64,000 nt of DNA, from assembly GCA_963575745.1 (NCBI GenBank), contig CAUYUJ010021174.1:1-64000 (forward strand), written 5' to 3'. The translations under genes and the position numbers were made by a program. Positions within the stretch are counted from its first letter, which is position 1. Every line of letters starts with the position of its first letter. A model generated the notes under the pieces. It was given only the letters and a program-made list of their open reading frames with translations. It was not told the origin of the DNA and did no database searches. Shown piece after piece: positions 37,120 to 47,214 of the stretch. Source of the stretch: Prorocentrum cordatum. Taxonomy: Eukaryota; Sar; Dinophyceae; Prorocentrales; Prorocentraceae.

Positions 37120-37270
37120 AGGCAAGTCCACAAGAAACCTGCCACAAGAAACCCAACCCTGAGACCCCAGGACGTCCATTGATTTGTGGTGTGGGAACGC
37201 CACGCTTGCCATCGCAAGAACATCGAAATCCAAGAAGGGCACCCTGGAGGCAATCTGGGCGTTTCTTGGC
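37120..37270 (+). repeat. Dispersed repeat family GACGTCCAT..GTGGGAACGCCACGC, copy 3
   Basis: AAGAAACCCAACCCTGAGAC, CAGGACGTCCATTGATTTGT, GTGGGAACGCCACGCTTGCC. Reverse complement of 15535-15680. Confidence 0.6.
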
Positions 37271-37835
37271 ATAGGCCTCTACTGTATAAAAGCTTGCGCG
37301 GCGGATGTCTTGTGCGTTCTGGCCATGCCCCCGTGCGTTCTGGCCATGCAAACCTTTCTTGGGGCCTTGCCCCGAGGGAACCCAGGGCGATTCCTGGCTG
37401 GGCCTGGGCGGGGACGGCTCCCTGTTAGAGGGATGAGCGAGCAAGACAGCCAGTCAGCATGGACCCACCCCCTGTGGAATGGCGCCAGCACAGGGCACCT
37501 GGCCGCAGGACACCCACAGAGACGCGTGCGCCTTGAGGTTCACTCACAGAGATGTGAGAGAAGCGGACAACTGCAGGTGTCCCCACCGGCCTGGCCTGAG
37601 ACATAATCCACACGCCCTGGGAAAAAAGGGCGGGGATGCCCTGCGATCGTCGCCCGCGGGGGTGCAATGCCACGCTCCGCTCCCTATAGTAGGGCGCGCA
37701 GGCGGCGGACCGCTGCGGGCGGACCGAGCCGAGGGCCGCCGCCGCGGGCAGGCGGAGCGAGGCGGGGAGGGGCGGGGCGACGGCTTCTTTCGGGCGTTGC
37801 CAGAATTGGGCTTCGTGGGACGCACAGAGACATAC
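37271..37835. other. No gene recognised
   Basis: Unique GC-rich sequence with an internal repeat of CGTTCTGGCCATGC at 37315-37345. No supported ORF. Confidence 0.4.
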
Positions 37836-38010
37836 TAATACTACATGTCCTCCTCGGAGGCGCGCGTCCACCCCGAGCATATAGTATACCCATCTTGTGG
37901 TACATCGTTTCCGGAGCGGTGTAGCCAGAATGCGCCCGCCACGACGCATATACTAGAAGACTTCTCGGTGCGCGCGTCGCCTCTGGGGGGGCGACGCACA
38001 TATAGTATAA
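37836..38010 (+). repeat. Inverted-repeat unit with ATATAGTATA ends
   Basis: ACTAATACTACATGTCCTCC .. CATATAGTATACCCATCTTG and CACATATAGTATAAGTATGT give a complex fold-back. The middle is the 35516-35660 repeat. Confidence 0.6.
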
Positions 38011-38309
38011 GTATGTTGGGGTGACGCCGATTTAGTGGAACCTGGTTTAGTGATTTTACTGGGGGAAGACCCCCCCGCCCCGTTCCACTGACAGGAGCTG
38101 CCGTCACCCGAAAAACACCAGCTACGGCAGACCTGGTCTGGTGATCCTGGTCATTTTAGGGGCTCCGGGGCCCTACCACTAACTGGGTCCCCTTACCTGT
38201 GGTCATGGCTATACCCGATTCTTCCTGATGCCAAAAGATTACCTCTGTGCGTCTTTTCCGGCCCTGCTGTTGGGCTCGGGGTGCCCAAGATACCAATACC
38301 CCAGACCCC

Positions 38310-38475
38310 CCCGTGAGATGACGAAATCACAACAGAAGGCGTTGCGCTGCTTGTGGTCTCCAAGGGCCCTTGCTGGGCCTCGGGGCCGTCCAACACCGAC
38401 GCAGTATGAAAAGCCTGTACCCGGGAAAAGGCCCAGACCTGTAGGGGTCCAAAAATTATTGGAAAGTCACGACGC
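38310..38475 (+). repeat. Dispersed repeat family CGCGACGGGAGG, copy 3
   Basis: GATGACGAAATCACAACAGA, TCTCCAAGGGCCCTTGCTGG, AGTATGAAAAGCCTGTACCC, GACCTGTAGGGGTCC; same order of landmarks as 32485-32645. Confidence 0.5.
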
Positions 38476-38479
38476 CCGG

Positions 38480-38985
38480 CGGCGGGGGGTGTGCCAGATA
38501 CCAGATGCCGCGAATTTCCCTGCCCTTGTGTTCGCCCCTGCGTGGGGCTTCCTGGGGCAGGGGGGCGGCCAAGGGGGGGGGGGGCGTCCAAGAGGCGGGG
38601 GCGCAAACCGTGGCCGGCGGCATGTGTGCGCGGCCCAGGGGGGCGCCGGGGGCACACTGAAGCAAGAAGAGGCGCCATGAGATCTGGGGGGATTTCATGG
38701 CCCCCGCCATGATATCCACCCCCCCCTAGGCATCACCCCCCCTCTTTGCCGCCCCCGACCCCCGATCCATCCTCCCAGGCATCCGACGTCGTGCTCTATT
38801 CACAGCGTGGCTCCCCAGAAATCTGGGGGGATCCCATGGAGCGTGTCCGTTGCGGGCCCGTGCCCCCTTGCACCGCGGGGCGGGGGCGCGCGCGCGCCCG
38901 AGCAGTTGTTGGGCGCCGAGCGCGCGCGCAGGCGCGTGGAGGACCTTTGGTGCCCGTTCCATGGGAGCCCGCGTGGCCCCCGGCA
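38480..38985. other. No gene recognised
   Basis: G-run-rich sequence (12 G near 38573) with no supported ORF or named repeat. Confidence 0.4.
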
Positions 38986-38988
38986 CTT

Positions 38989-39139
38989 TACCAGCCTCGA
39001 ACGTATCCCTACCCCTAAGATTGGCACGCCGACGACAATCTCAGGGATTCGCCCTCAAAAAATAAGGGAATCCCTAAGATTGGCATCGTGATGAGGAGGT
39101 GCCCAGCATAGGGAGAGGGATATGTTCCAGGCTGGTAAG
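38989..39139. mobile_element. Fold-back family 5, copy 2
   Basis: Terminal inverted repeats ACCAGCCTCGAACGTATCCC and GGGATATGTTCCAGGCTGGT, with inner CCTAAGATTGGCA pairs. About 150 bp, non-coding. Confidence 0.75.
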
Positions 39140-39543
39140 CACTGTCCAATTTGGGCCTGATCTGGACCGGATTTGGAACAAATTTGGGCCAGAGTTGGAC
39201 CAGACTTGGACGGGACTCGTGGGGGCCATAGGGAGAGCGAGGAGGGGGAGGGGGGACAGGATGGGAGAGGAGGAGCGGGAGGATGGGCCAAATGTGGCCC
39301 CCACGCTGTCCACATGCAGGAAAAGCTGATTTCAATGCCACCGCCCAAGGCTCCCATGAGCAGATATCGTGGAGGACCCGTGTCCAGCGACGCTTCGGAG
39401 CGTGCGTGCAGCGCTGCGACGGGCGACCGCCCCCCTCTCTGCCGCCCCCGCTGCGAGGCCCCCGTCGCCACGCGGCCGGGTGCGCCATGGAGAAAAATCC
39501 GGGTCCGGACGCACCGCAGGGCGGCCCGGCTGAGCATAGCGTC

Positions 39544-39732
39544 AAGTCGGGCCTGTCCCCCTACAGGGGGATTGTCGACGAAAAATCAAAATACCCCCAG
39601 AATAAAATCGAAAAATATTCCGGAAATAGTCTGGGGACTGTTTTTTTGTATATTTTGGACCTTTTTTGGAATAGGTTTGGAGATCTTCTATTTCTCGTCG
39701 AAAATCCCCCTGTAGGGGGACAGGCCCGACTT
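39544..39732. mobile_element. TIR element family 1, copy 5 (longest arms)
   Basis: AAGTCGGGCCTGTCCCCCTA, CAGGGGGATTGTCGACGAAA pairs with TTTCTCGTCGAAAATCCCCC, TGTAGGGGGACAGGCCCGACTT. Arms of about 42 bp with very few mismatches, spacer AT-rich. Confidence 0.85.
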
Positions 39733-39820
39733 GCGTAGAGCGGGAGCGAGGGCCGGGCCCCGACGCCGCCCTGCCCGCGGGGCGGGGGCGTGTAAATTAC
39801 ACTCTTCGCCGGCGGCACGC

Positions 39821-39972
39821 AATCTATACGTATCCACTGCTCCCTGGCCAGGCCCATCCCGAACACAGCAGCTGCGTATACGCCACGCCCTCCTGGTTTG
39901 GCCAGGAGGGCGTATACACAGCTCCTGGGTTCAGGATGGGCCTGGCCAGGGAGCAGTGGATATGTATAGATT
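39821..39972. repeat. Long near-perfect hairpin, about 72 bp arms
   Basis: AATCTATACGTATCCACTGC .. CGCCCTCCTGG, a TTTGG loop, then CCAGGAGGGCG .. GCAGTGGATATGTATAGATT. The arms differ at about five bases plus a 4 bp bulge. Could be a fold-back element or a small-RNA precursor. Confidence 0.85.
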
Positions 39973-40093
39973 TCGTCCCCCGATGTGGCCCGAGGGCATC
40001 GAGGGTCGAGGGTCGAAGACCGCGAGAGGGGGCTCCCAGGCTCGCGGCTCGAGGCCCCAGGACCCAGACAGGGGGGGGCAAAAGAGGGCGTAG

Positions 40094-40247
40094 ACATCAA
40101 AGCTCGGGGGTCCGCGTGGATTTCTCGGAACGGCGCTGGACCCCCCTCCCTGGCGCGCGGAGCGCGCCAGGGGCGGCACCGGAGGCGCCGCCAGGGGGCC
40201 CGAGCGCCGATCCGAGAAACCCGCGCGGACCTCCGAGTTGCTATGTG
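40094..40247. mobile_element. Clover-leaf fold-back element, copy 3
   Basis: AGCTCGGGGGTCCGCGTGGATTTCTCGGA.CGGCGCT pairs with AGCGCCGATCCGAGAAACCCGCGCGGACCTCCGAG. The inner hairpins GGCGCGCGGAGCGCGCC and GGCGGCACCGGAGGCGCCGCC are kept. Confidence 0.8.
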
Positions 40248-40319
40248 TTGTGTCATTCTTCGTGTCCCAACTAGATCCTGGAGGACCTCGAGCACAACCC
40301 CCAAGGACCTAGAGAGCCC

Positions 40320-40448
40320 GTAGGTCTCTGGGAGCCGAGCGCTGCCCTGTCTCCGCCGAGGCGCCCCGCCGCCCGGCCCGGATCTCCGAGGGCCTCTGGC
40401 TCTCTCTCGGGCTCGCCCCGCGCCCTTCGTCTGGGAGGAGCGTGCCAG
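40320..40448 (+). repeat. Direct repeat, left copy (with 40735-40880)
   Basis: GAGCGCTGCCCTGTCTCCGC, GAGGCGCCCCGCCGCC, GATCTCCGAGGG, GGAGCGTGCCAG recur at 40765-40877, so family 6 copy 2 sits between two copies of a 130 bp unit. Confidence 0.7.
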
Positions 40449-40648
40449 TTTGGACGCCCGAAATGGGCACGGAAAGAATGGGTACAGTGCCCATTAACAA
40501 AGGTTGCCCCAAACCAACAGCGGCCGCTGTTGGGCAGGCGGCCTTCTGTCTCGAATGGACACAGGCCGCGGCGGCGTGGACAGCGAGTCCTGTTCCAAAT
40601 GATCCAGATCCGCTGTTGGGCATAGTACCCATTCTTGCCGTGCCCACT
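40449..40648. mobile_element. TIR element family 6, copy 2
   Basis: TTTGGACGCCCGAAATGGGC, ACGGAAAGAATGGGTACAGT .. TAGTACCCATTCTTGCCGTG. About 90% identical to 26448-26650. Confidence 0.75.
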
Positions 40649-40734
40649 TCGTTCGTGCAGAGGGCCAGGGCACTGCCCTTGTCGCCCCCTATAACGGCCG
40701 GCGGAGAGCCGAGCCAGGACCCGGCCCTGCGATC

Positions 40735-40880
40735 CGACGCTCGAGGCTCGAGGCTCTCTGGGCCTCGGGGAACCGAGTGCTGCCCTGTCTTCGCTGAGGC
40801 GCCCCGCCGCCTGGCACAGATCTCCGAGGGTCTGGCGTTTTCGGGCTCGCTCCGCGCCCCGTCCGGGAGCGTGCCAGGGT
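40735..40880 (+). repeat. Direct repeat, right copy (with 40320-40448)
   Basis: GAGTGCTGCCCTGTCTTCGC, GAGGCGCCCCGCCGCCTGGC, GGGAGCGTGCCAGG; ends directly at the TA of the next element. Confidence 0.7.
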
Positions 40881-40881
40881 A

Positions 40882-41041
40882 CAGGGCAGTTTTAAGACAT
40901 AGGATTTTACAGATATTTGATTTTAGTACATGACTAATTTATGAATAAATTCATGCATGAACTCATCGTTGTTTGTAATACTAAGTCCCTGCATGTTTAA
41001 TACATGATCCGCACGCGGAGCATGTATGAAAAACGGCACTG
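40882..41041. mobile_element. Tc1/mariner-type MITE, copy 1
   Basis: 160 bp starting CAGGGCAGTTTTAA and ending AAAAACGGCACTG, flanked on both sides by TA (40880-40881, 41042-41043). Inverted termini CAGTGCCGTTTTT/CAGGGCAGTTTTA with a TA target duplication are what Tc1/mariner elements leave. AT-rich interior, no ORF. Confidence 0.75.
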
Positions 41042-41194
41042 TATTGCCCGAGTCGCCCCTGACGGCCGGCGAAGAGCCGAGCCAGGACTTATGTCGCTCA
41101 CATCGTACTTAAGGACCACATGCCGAAAATAATTTCGAGCGCCCGGAGAAGTGCCGAAAGGGTGTCGAAACAGTGCCGAAACAGTGCAGGACGA

Positions 41195-41320
41195 GTGTCT
41201 CCCAGGGCCCGACACGTGGACCCTCTCGAGTTTCGGTATTTCTGTGGTGTTCGACATTCTTTCTGGCGATCACGGCTGAAATAGGTTGGAACATCGTGAG
41301 CCGGGACCCGACCCTGCGAT
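41195..41320 (+). repeat. Dispersed repeat shared with 56610-56760
   Basis: GGGCCCGACACGTGGACCCT, TTTCGGTATTTCTGTGGTGT, TCTGGCGATCACGGCTGAAA, TAGGTTGGA are matched in order at 56658-56745. About 75% identity. Confidence 0.6.
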
Positions 41321-41537
41321 CCGACGCTGCCGAACAAAAGTGGCCACATCGCACACAAATCACGCCCGGGCCCCAGACCGCACCTTCCTGCGCCGTTGCT
41401 CGACCGGGATCCACAGCGCAGCCCCAGACCGCAGCTTTCTGCGCCACTGTTCGACCCGGATCGACCTGTGAAGGGTCCCGGGGGCCCGCAAGAAAGAAGC
41501 GGGAACGCCCGTCGCGACAAAAAACTGCAACGCCAGT

Positions 41538-41680
41538 ATCTCGGGGGAGCGCCTCCCATAGGCGGATGTCGGACGATTTTGCACATGCTCCAAAAGAGCC
41601 AAACAATACTCGAGACCTCGTCCCCAGACTATTCTTGTGACCATTTTTGAAAATCCCTCCCATAGAGGGACAGGGCCGAC
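41538..41680. mobile_element. TIR element family 1, diverged copy
   Basis: The left part TAGGCGGATGTCGGACGATTTT is degenerate; the right part CCCCAGACTATTCTTGTGAC .. CCATAGAGGGACAGGGCCGAC is recognisable. Confidence 0.55.
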
Positions 41681-41802
41681 GCGAGCGTATTCATGATCCG
41701 GCATTCTTGCTCCTCGGGCGTCCTGGGGCCTCCGCGGGCGTCCAAGCCGCCGCGGGCCTCGCCAGGGCGCACTCCTGGGGGCAGGTCCAGGGTCCAGGGC
41801 GT

Positions 41803-42013
41803 AGTGGGCCCTGGAAACGACAGGGCCGTTTTTTTGCCGTTTTTGTTGCTGGTTCCGACGCCCACTTTTTACTGGTTCCGGCTCCTGCTCCAATCCTGGA
41901 GCCGTTTTTGTTGTTGCCGTTTCTGGTCGCCGTCTTTTTTCGCCGTTGCCACTTTCAAGGGGCACTTTTTCGGAAACGGTGGAAAAACGGCCCTGCCGAT
42001 TCCAGGGCCCACT
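41803..42013 (+). mobile_element. TIR element family 2, copy 3 (complete)
   Basis: AGTGGGCCCTGGAAACGACAGGGCCGTTTTTTT at the left and AAAAACGGCCCTGCCGATTCCAGGGCCCACT at the right form 31 bp inverted repeats. 211 bp. Confidence 0.8.
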
Positions 42014-42185
42014 GAGGTCCGGGGGCCCCAACCCCCTCGCGCGGTGGCGAGGAGCACCGCGGGGAAGCTGCCTATAATGGGGCCCCTAAAAATGGGGCCC
42101 TTGCAGCGGCCCCCTGGGGGCCGTCAGAGAGAGAGAGGGCAAGCGCGGGGCGGTGAGCGGGTCCTGGGGGCGGAGGCCCAGACTG

Positions 42186-42235
42186 AATGTCGGGCATGTC
42201 CCCCTACAGGCGGATTTTGGACGGACTGCTGGCTA
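42186..42235. mobile_element. TIR element family 1, half copy
   Basis: AATGTCGGGCATGTCCCCCT, ACAGGCGGATTTTGG only; the other end is missing. Confidence 0.5.
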
Positions 42236-42259
42236 CAGACGCTCCACATCGGCGAATGA

Positions 42260-42660
42260 GTAGCAGCAACAGGGGCTGAGGCCAGCAGCACCATTGCGAG
42301 CTCCACGACGGCGATCAAGAGCACTACCACCGAGACCTCGACCAGCACCACCACCACGACGACGAGCAGCATGACTGCGCCCACCAACCATCCCACCACC
42401 ACTACGACCAGCAGCACCACCGCGACAGCGACCAGCAAATCGCAACTCGCACTGCGACTGCGACCAGCAGCACCACTACCACCACGACTGAGACCGACAT
42501 CAGCACCACCACGACGCCATACTCCGCGCCCCACCCGACGCCCTACCCAGCGACCAGCAACAGCATCACGATGCCATGACTCTGACCAGTAGCAGCAACA
42601 CGACGCCACGACCGCCACTGTGACCAGCAGCATCACGACTGCCACCTGCGCCCTGCCCAT
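42260..42660. repeat. Imperfect ACCACG/CAGCA tandem repeats
   Basis: Recurring CACCACCACGAC, CAGCAGCATGACTGC and GACCAGCAGCACCAC words; no preserved frame. Confidence 0.7.
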
Positions 42661-43060
42661 CCGCCCTCGCCCTTGGGCCGCACGTCTCACGGCCCCCACA
42701 AGCGAGGACGATGCCCCCGCTCACACAGTGACCCGCCGCAGGGCGGCACAGGGGCTGCGCGGCATGCCTGGCAGCGCTCTTCCGCCCACCCCAAACGCAA
42801 CCTTGGCACCCCCTCTGCCCACGGCCCCCAACACCGCTGTTTCTCTCTCTCTCTCTCTCTCTCTCCCTCTCTCTCTCTCTCTCTGTCTCTCTCTCTATAT
42901 TATATATATATATGTATATATCAGTTTCGTTTGTGTTCTCCCTCTTTTTTTGTTTTTTTTTCTCTCTCTCTCTCTCTCCTTCTCTCCCTCTCACACACAC
43001 AGGGGCGAACGCCCGTGGGGGAGGGGGGGGCGTCTGACAGACCCTGACGCCACAGCATGA
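42661..43060. repeat. CT and TA dinucleotide tracts
   Basis: (CT)n at 42841-42895, (TA)n at 42896-42918, CT again at 42960-42992. Nothing coding seen. Confidence 0.85.
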
Positions 43061-43109
43061 GGGCGTGGAGGGGGAGGGAGAAATGAGAGGAAGGGAGGAA
43101 ATTGAAGGA

Positions 43110-43760
43110 AGAGAGGGCGGAGGAGGAGGAGCAGGCAGGAGGAGAAGGATAAATAATACGATTAGCAGGAAGAGGAAGAGGAGGAGGAGGAGGAGGAGGA
43201 GGACGAGGAGCAGGAGGAGGAGGAGGAACGTAATGAGGAGGAGGGAAAGGAGGAGGGAGGGAGGGAAGGAGGAATGAGGAGAAGGTGGACGAAGGAGAGG
43301 AGGACGAGGAGGAGGAAGAGGAGGACGAGCAGGAGGAGGAGGAGGAGGAGGAGGAGGAGGAGGAGGATGAGGAGGGGAGGAGGACGACGACGACGACAAC
43401 GACGACGAAGAGGTGCGGAACGACGGCTCGCCCGCGGCCCCCGCCCGCCGAGGAGGGCACCGGCGGCGGCGACGAGGCCGGCGGGCCGCCGGGCGCCGCG
43501 GCCGGGGAGGGCGGCGGGGGCGGCAGCACGGGCGGGGGCGGCGCCGAGCTCGGCGGCGGGGGCGGCGGCGCCGAAGGGGGAGAGGGGAGGGGGGGATGGG
43601 GGGGAGGGGTAGCCCCCCCCCCGAGGGAGGAAAGAGGAGGAGGAGGAGGAGGAGGAGGAAAAGGAGGAGGAGAAGGAGGAGGAGGAGGAGGAGGAGGAAG
43701 AGGAGGGAAAAGGTGTGGAGGAGGACGAGGAGGAGACGGAGGAGGAGGAGGAGGTGGACA
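43110..43760. repeat. Two GGA microsatellite blocks around a GC-rich core
   Basis: GGA-rich 43110-43400 and 43625-43760; between them GGCGGC-rich sequence. Confidence 0.9.
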
Positions 43761-43869
43761 ACGGTTGCTGGCACAGCACGGGGAGGACGCCGTCGCTATG
43801 GCGGGGGATTCACAAAACAAAAAATATCGTAGTAGACCGGCCCTGCTGCATCGCACCACTAGGAACGAC

Positions 43870-44250
43870 GCCTCTTGCTGTCGACCAAAAGTTAAGAAGA
43901 ACTGATTTACGCGAGGCAGAGCAGCGCCAGTCACAACTGATGCAGACTCGGCCTGCCTCAAACACGAACGTACATGGGTGGCTGTTCTCCGGGCGGCGTG
44001 GTCAGCTAGCTACAGTGCTGACATCTTGCCTGGGAGCGAGGTCCTGGCGGGGAATGCCTGGCTCCAGGGCAGAACAGGCATGACTGGAATCTCTCATGTC
44101 CGATTCGTCTCTGGCTGGTTGCGAAACTGGCAACCTGGGAAGGAAATCGCTGATTTGGAATCTTCATATCCGGCCCGTCTTTGAGCGCTTGATTTGCGAA
44201 CGGGTCCACCTCTCCGTTTGGCACCTGGGCGCACCCCCTGGGACTGGCAC
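43870..44250. other. Exon-poor sequence, possible terminal exon near 44010-44100
   Basis: The minus strand near 44105-44010 can be read SSHACSALEPGIPRQDLAPR followed by a stop, but the acceptor is unsure. Nothing else is seen. Confidence 0.25.
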
Positions 44251-44253
44251 TAC

Positions 44254-44406
44254 CTTCTCGATCGGGGTGGAGTACTCCAGAAATATAGAACACGGAGCCC
44301 TAGCGGCCTCGGCGTCCTGGGCGTCGAAGGCAAGACTGTAAACTCTCTTGACCACTTCGTCCGGGCAAGTTTTCTTGCACTTGCACTGTGGAACGAATGT
44401 GGCCAC
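44254..44406 (-). CDS. Exon of an unrecognised gene
   Basis: 153 nt between CTTGACAG and the donor GAGAAG|GTAGTG. It reads VATFVPQCKCKKTCPDEVVK, RVYSLAFDAQDAEA, FLEYSTPIEK with no stop. A CKCKKTC cluster might bind metal. No family recognised. Confidence 0.5.
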
Positions 44407-44626
44407 CTGTCAAGACTGCTGCTTGTCCGCCGAGGCCGCCCGAAACTCGCCGACGCCACATTGCCGCCCTCTTTTGGCGAGTCTCCGATTGCAGACGTTT
44501 TGTCGATGCCCCTCTGGACAACGAGCGCGATCGAACAAACTACGAAAAGAAGGCCTCTGATTGCCAGTCGACCGGCTCGCCTCTCTATTCTTTTTCTCGC
44601 ATGGATCTAGACGCGTCGCCGCGCTG

Positions 44627-44802
44627 CTAGCTGTTGCTGACGCAAGCCTGCCCGGGGATGTCCTTGCCCTCGCACGTGAAAGAGGCGCGCTCGGCGACGC
44701 TCTCCAACGTCGTCATCCCGCGCTCGATGCCCATCGCCAACTTCGCCATGCCGTTGGCCATCGCGTCGATTGGGCCCCTCTCGGGCTTCCTGGTCTTCTC
44801 GG
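44627..44802 (-). CDS. Probable terminal exon of an unrecognised gene
   Basis: After GGGCCGCAG the frame reads EKTRKPERGPIDAMANGMAK, LAMGIERGMTTLESVAERAS, FTCEGKDIPGQACVSNS and ends at TAG. Balanced composition supports coding; no family recognised. Confidence 0.5.
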
Positions 44803-45385
44803 CTGCGGCCCTCGACGCGCGGGTTGGTCGTCTCGCGGGAAGCCCCAGGCCAGCGGCGCGGGGATGTCCGACGTCGTCGCTGCGCTCGGGGAGATGGCCC
44901 TCGCGGCCCCTCGCAGGCATGACCCGGGAAGGCAAATGCGAAACGAGATGCGCGCGCAAATCGGCGCAGCTAACTGGCCCCGCTGAAATCGCGCAAGCGG
45001 CGCTTGTCACGCACAGGCTTGCTGGAGCCCTTAGTCGAGGTTCCAGGCGACGATCAAAATGGCCCCATCGACGTAGCGCTCTGCAGCCGCCGGCTAGCCG
45101 CGACCTGAATAGAAAACGCCCCATGACATACTTATCCCGCGCTAGGGGGCGCGAAGGGGCGCGCCAGATTCCTCGCGCCGCGCCGGCGCCGCGTTCCGAG
45201 AGTCACTTCGCAATCGCGAAGCAAGCCCCGCGAAGCGCCCCATCGCGAGTGCACGCGCAGAGGTGGGCGCCGTCGATCCGCGCGCGCCCCCCCTCGGCCT
45301 CGCCCCCCCGCCCCCCGCCCCCCCCGCGCAGCTGGCCGTCGAGCCCCGGGGGGGGGGGGGGGCGGAGCAGGTGGATGCCCAATAC
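44803..45385 (-). other. Possible exon near 44835-45000
   Basis: One minus frame reads SFRICLPGSCLRGAARAISP and SDIPAPLAWGFPRDDQPARR after a possible TTTCAG acceptor. It competes with another open frame, so the call is weak. A 13 G run near 45350 precedes it. Confidence 0.3.
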
Positions 45386-45524
45386 TCAGCGAATTCGATC
45401 GAGGAGCTCCCTGGCCGCGCCCTCCCTCATTCCGCAGAAGCTCCAGGGGCGCATCGTCGCGCCGAACAACAGGTCACCATGGTCGGGCAACATGGCGGCG
45501 GCATCGCGAATGTCGGAGCGCATC
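45386..45524 (-). CDS. Probable terminal exon of an unrecognised gene
   Basis: After CGCCCCGCAG the frame reads MRSDIRDAAAMLPDHGDLLF, GATMRPWSFCGMREGAAREL, LDRIR, TGA. A GC donor just before the TGA is also possible. No family recognised. Confidence 0.45.
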
Positions 45525-46960
45525 TGCGGGGCGCGCGGGGGGCTGGGCGACGAATCGCTCTCCAGGCGCGAGGGTCGGAGGCCCCCGCTCCGACGTGAAG
45601 CAGCGAAGCAGGCGCCGCCAACATCTTCTTGCATCCCCCCCCAGGGCGCCTAGCCCGGGCCGGCCGCTGCGGCGGGCGCCTCGACTGGAGCTCGATCATG
45701 CGCGGCGCCACCTGCCAGCGAGAGGATATCTGCGCGGCTGTCAGGGCACGGCGATGCATCGGCGCGCCCCAGGAAGCCCTTTCCACGCGCGGCGACTATG
45801 CCCAGCTCGGCGACGCGCGCGTCCATCTATATACACTGATGCGCACTCAAACAAGGCGCCTGCGCGGTAGCCTGGTAGGGCGAAACCACCGGGCCCAAGT
45901 GCCGAGCAACATCTAAAACGTCGCCTGCGACTGTGCCCGCACGTCGCACCCGCGCCCGCGCCTGCGTGAAGACCGCCTCGGAGATCGAGATGTCGACGAG
46001 GAATAGGATCGTTCGGCGAAGAGCGCGCGCGCGGGCAATGCGAAGAGGTCGTCGTCCTCGGCCCAATAACGGCCCCGCGTCACAGGCCCCGGAAAACATT
46101 GCCAACGCGGCGGGACAGGTCTGCACACGCTCGACGAGGGCCCCCACGAAGGCAGCCAAAATGAAAGAAAGGGTAGCCCGTGAGTCCGCCCACCACGAGC
46201 TTCATGTAGAAGCGACCCTCGTGTCGCACCATCCCGTTGCCGCCGCCCTTGTCGCGGCCATTCCAGAGCGTGGACCCCCTCCGCGGCGCGAGCGAATGCA
46301 CGCCAGAGCGCGCTGCCGAAATCGCTCGACAGGTCCTTCATCGAGGCTGCGAAGCTGATTTTATCCAGCCTGAGCATCACGCAAGTCCTTGCGTCACGAG
46401 TAGAGCTCCTTCGCGCCGCTCGGCCGAGAGCTTCAGCCCGCGCCCGGGCCCGAAGCCGCTGAGCGAAGAGAGCCGCGCTGATAGCCGACAGCGAGTGGAC
46501 CGCCCGCACCCCGAAAACTGCAGATTTGGCTGGTCCTTCGACAGGCCGCGCCCCGTATCCCGAGACCAGCGCAACGGGCTCTCAGTGATAGTCCGCATCT
46601 TCGTCGACCCCAGCAACGCAAGCAATGCGACGGCGCTCGCGCGCGCCGTTTTCGGTTTGAGCTCCGAGGCCCCCCCCCAAGGCCTCCACGCGTTACTTGC
46701 CGAGGGGCGCAACTTTCACAATTCAGCTGGTGTCTGTGGAAACCGATCGAATGTTTGTAGCTTGCCTGAAAGATGTGACCAGCTCCTCGCAGTCCTCGGC
46801 CGCCTCGATCGCCCGCCCGCCCCCCTTCCGCGCCGCAGAGCTTGGGTTTGTCACCGTCGATCTCTGTTGCCTCAATTGTCCAATCGATCCTCCCTGCGTG
46901 CGTGCCGCCTCGACCTCTGGCAAATTTCTACACGTGCATCTAAACTTCTTCACAGAACAT
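45525..46960 (-). other. Exon-like segments with ambiguous frame
   Basis: Several minus segments look coding: near 46090-45900 (ILFLVDISISEAVFTQARAR, VAGDVLDVARHLGPVVSPYQ before a GC), near 46290-46180 (LWNGRDKGGGNGMVRHEGRF, YMKLVVGGLTG) and near 46900-46760 (two competing frames ending at TTTCAG|GCAAGC). I could not chain them with confidence. Confidence 0.35.
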
Positions 46961-47214
46961 CGCGACGCTCAGCCTGTGTCCGCCACGGTGCCAGCCTCGA
47001 GTATGCATCGCGCTGCCTGTCGAGATGATCGAGCTGCCTCATGGATCAGTCACCATCTCCACGCTTTTTGAACCTGCAGGGCCAACATGCCCCTTGGTGC
47101 CACCACATCCATCCTCCGCTGCCTCTGAGGATGGGAGAGAGATCATTGAACAACTTCTACATTTTGTCTAAGTCCGTCGTGTGTGAGCTGGGTGGCCTGA
47201 GTGCCGCTCGCCGT

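Noticed and set aside
42566-43961. Ser/Leu/Pro minus frames
   Set aside because: GGA and CT arrays.
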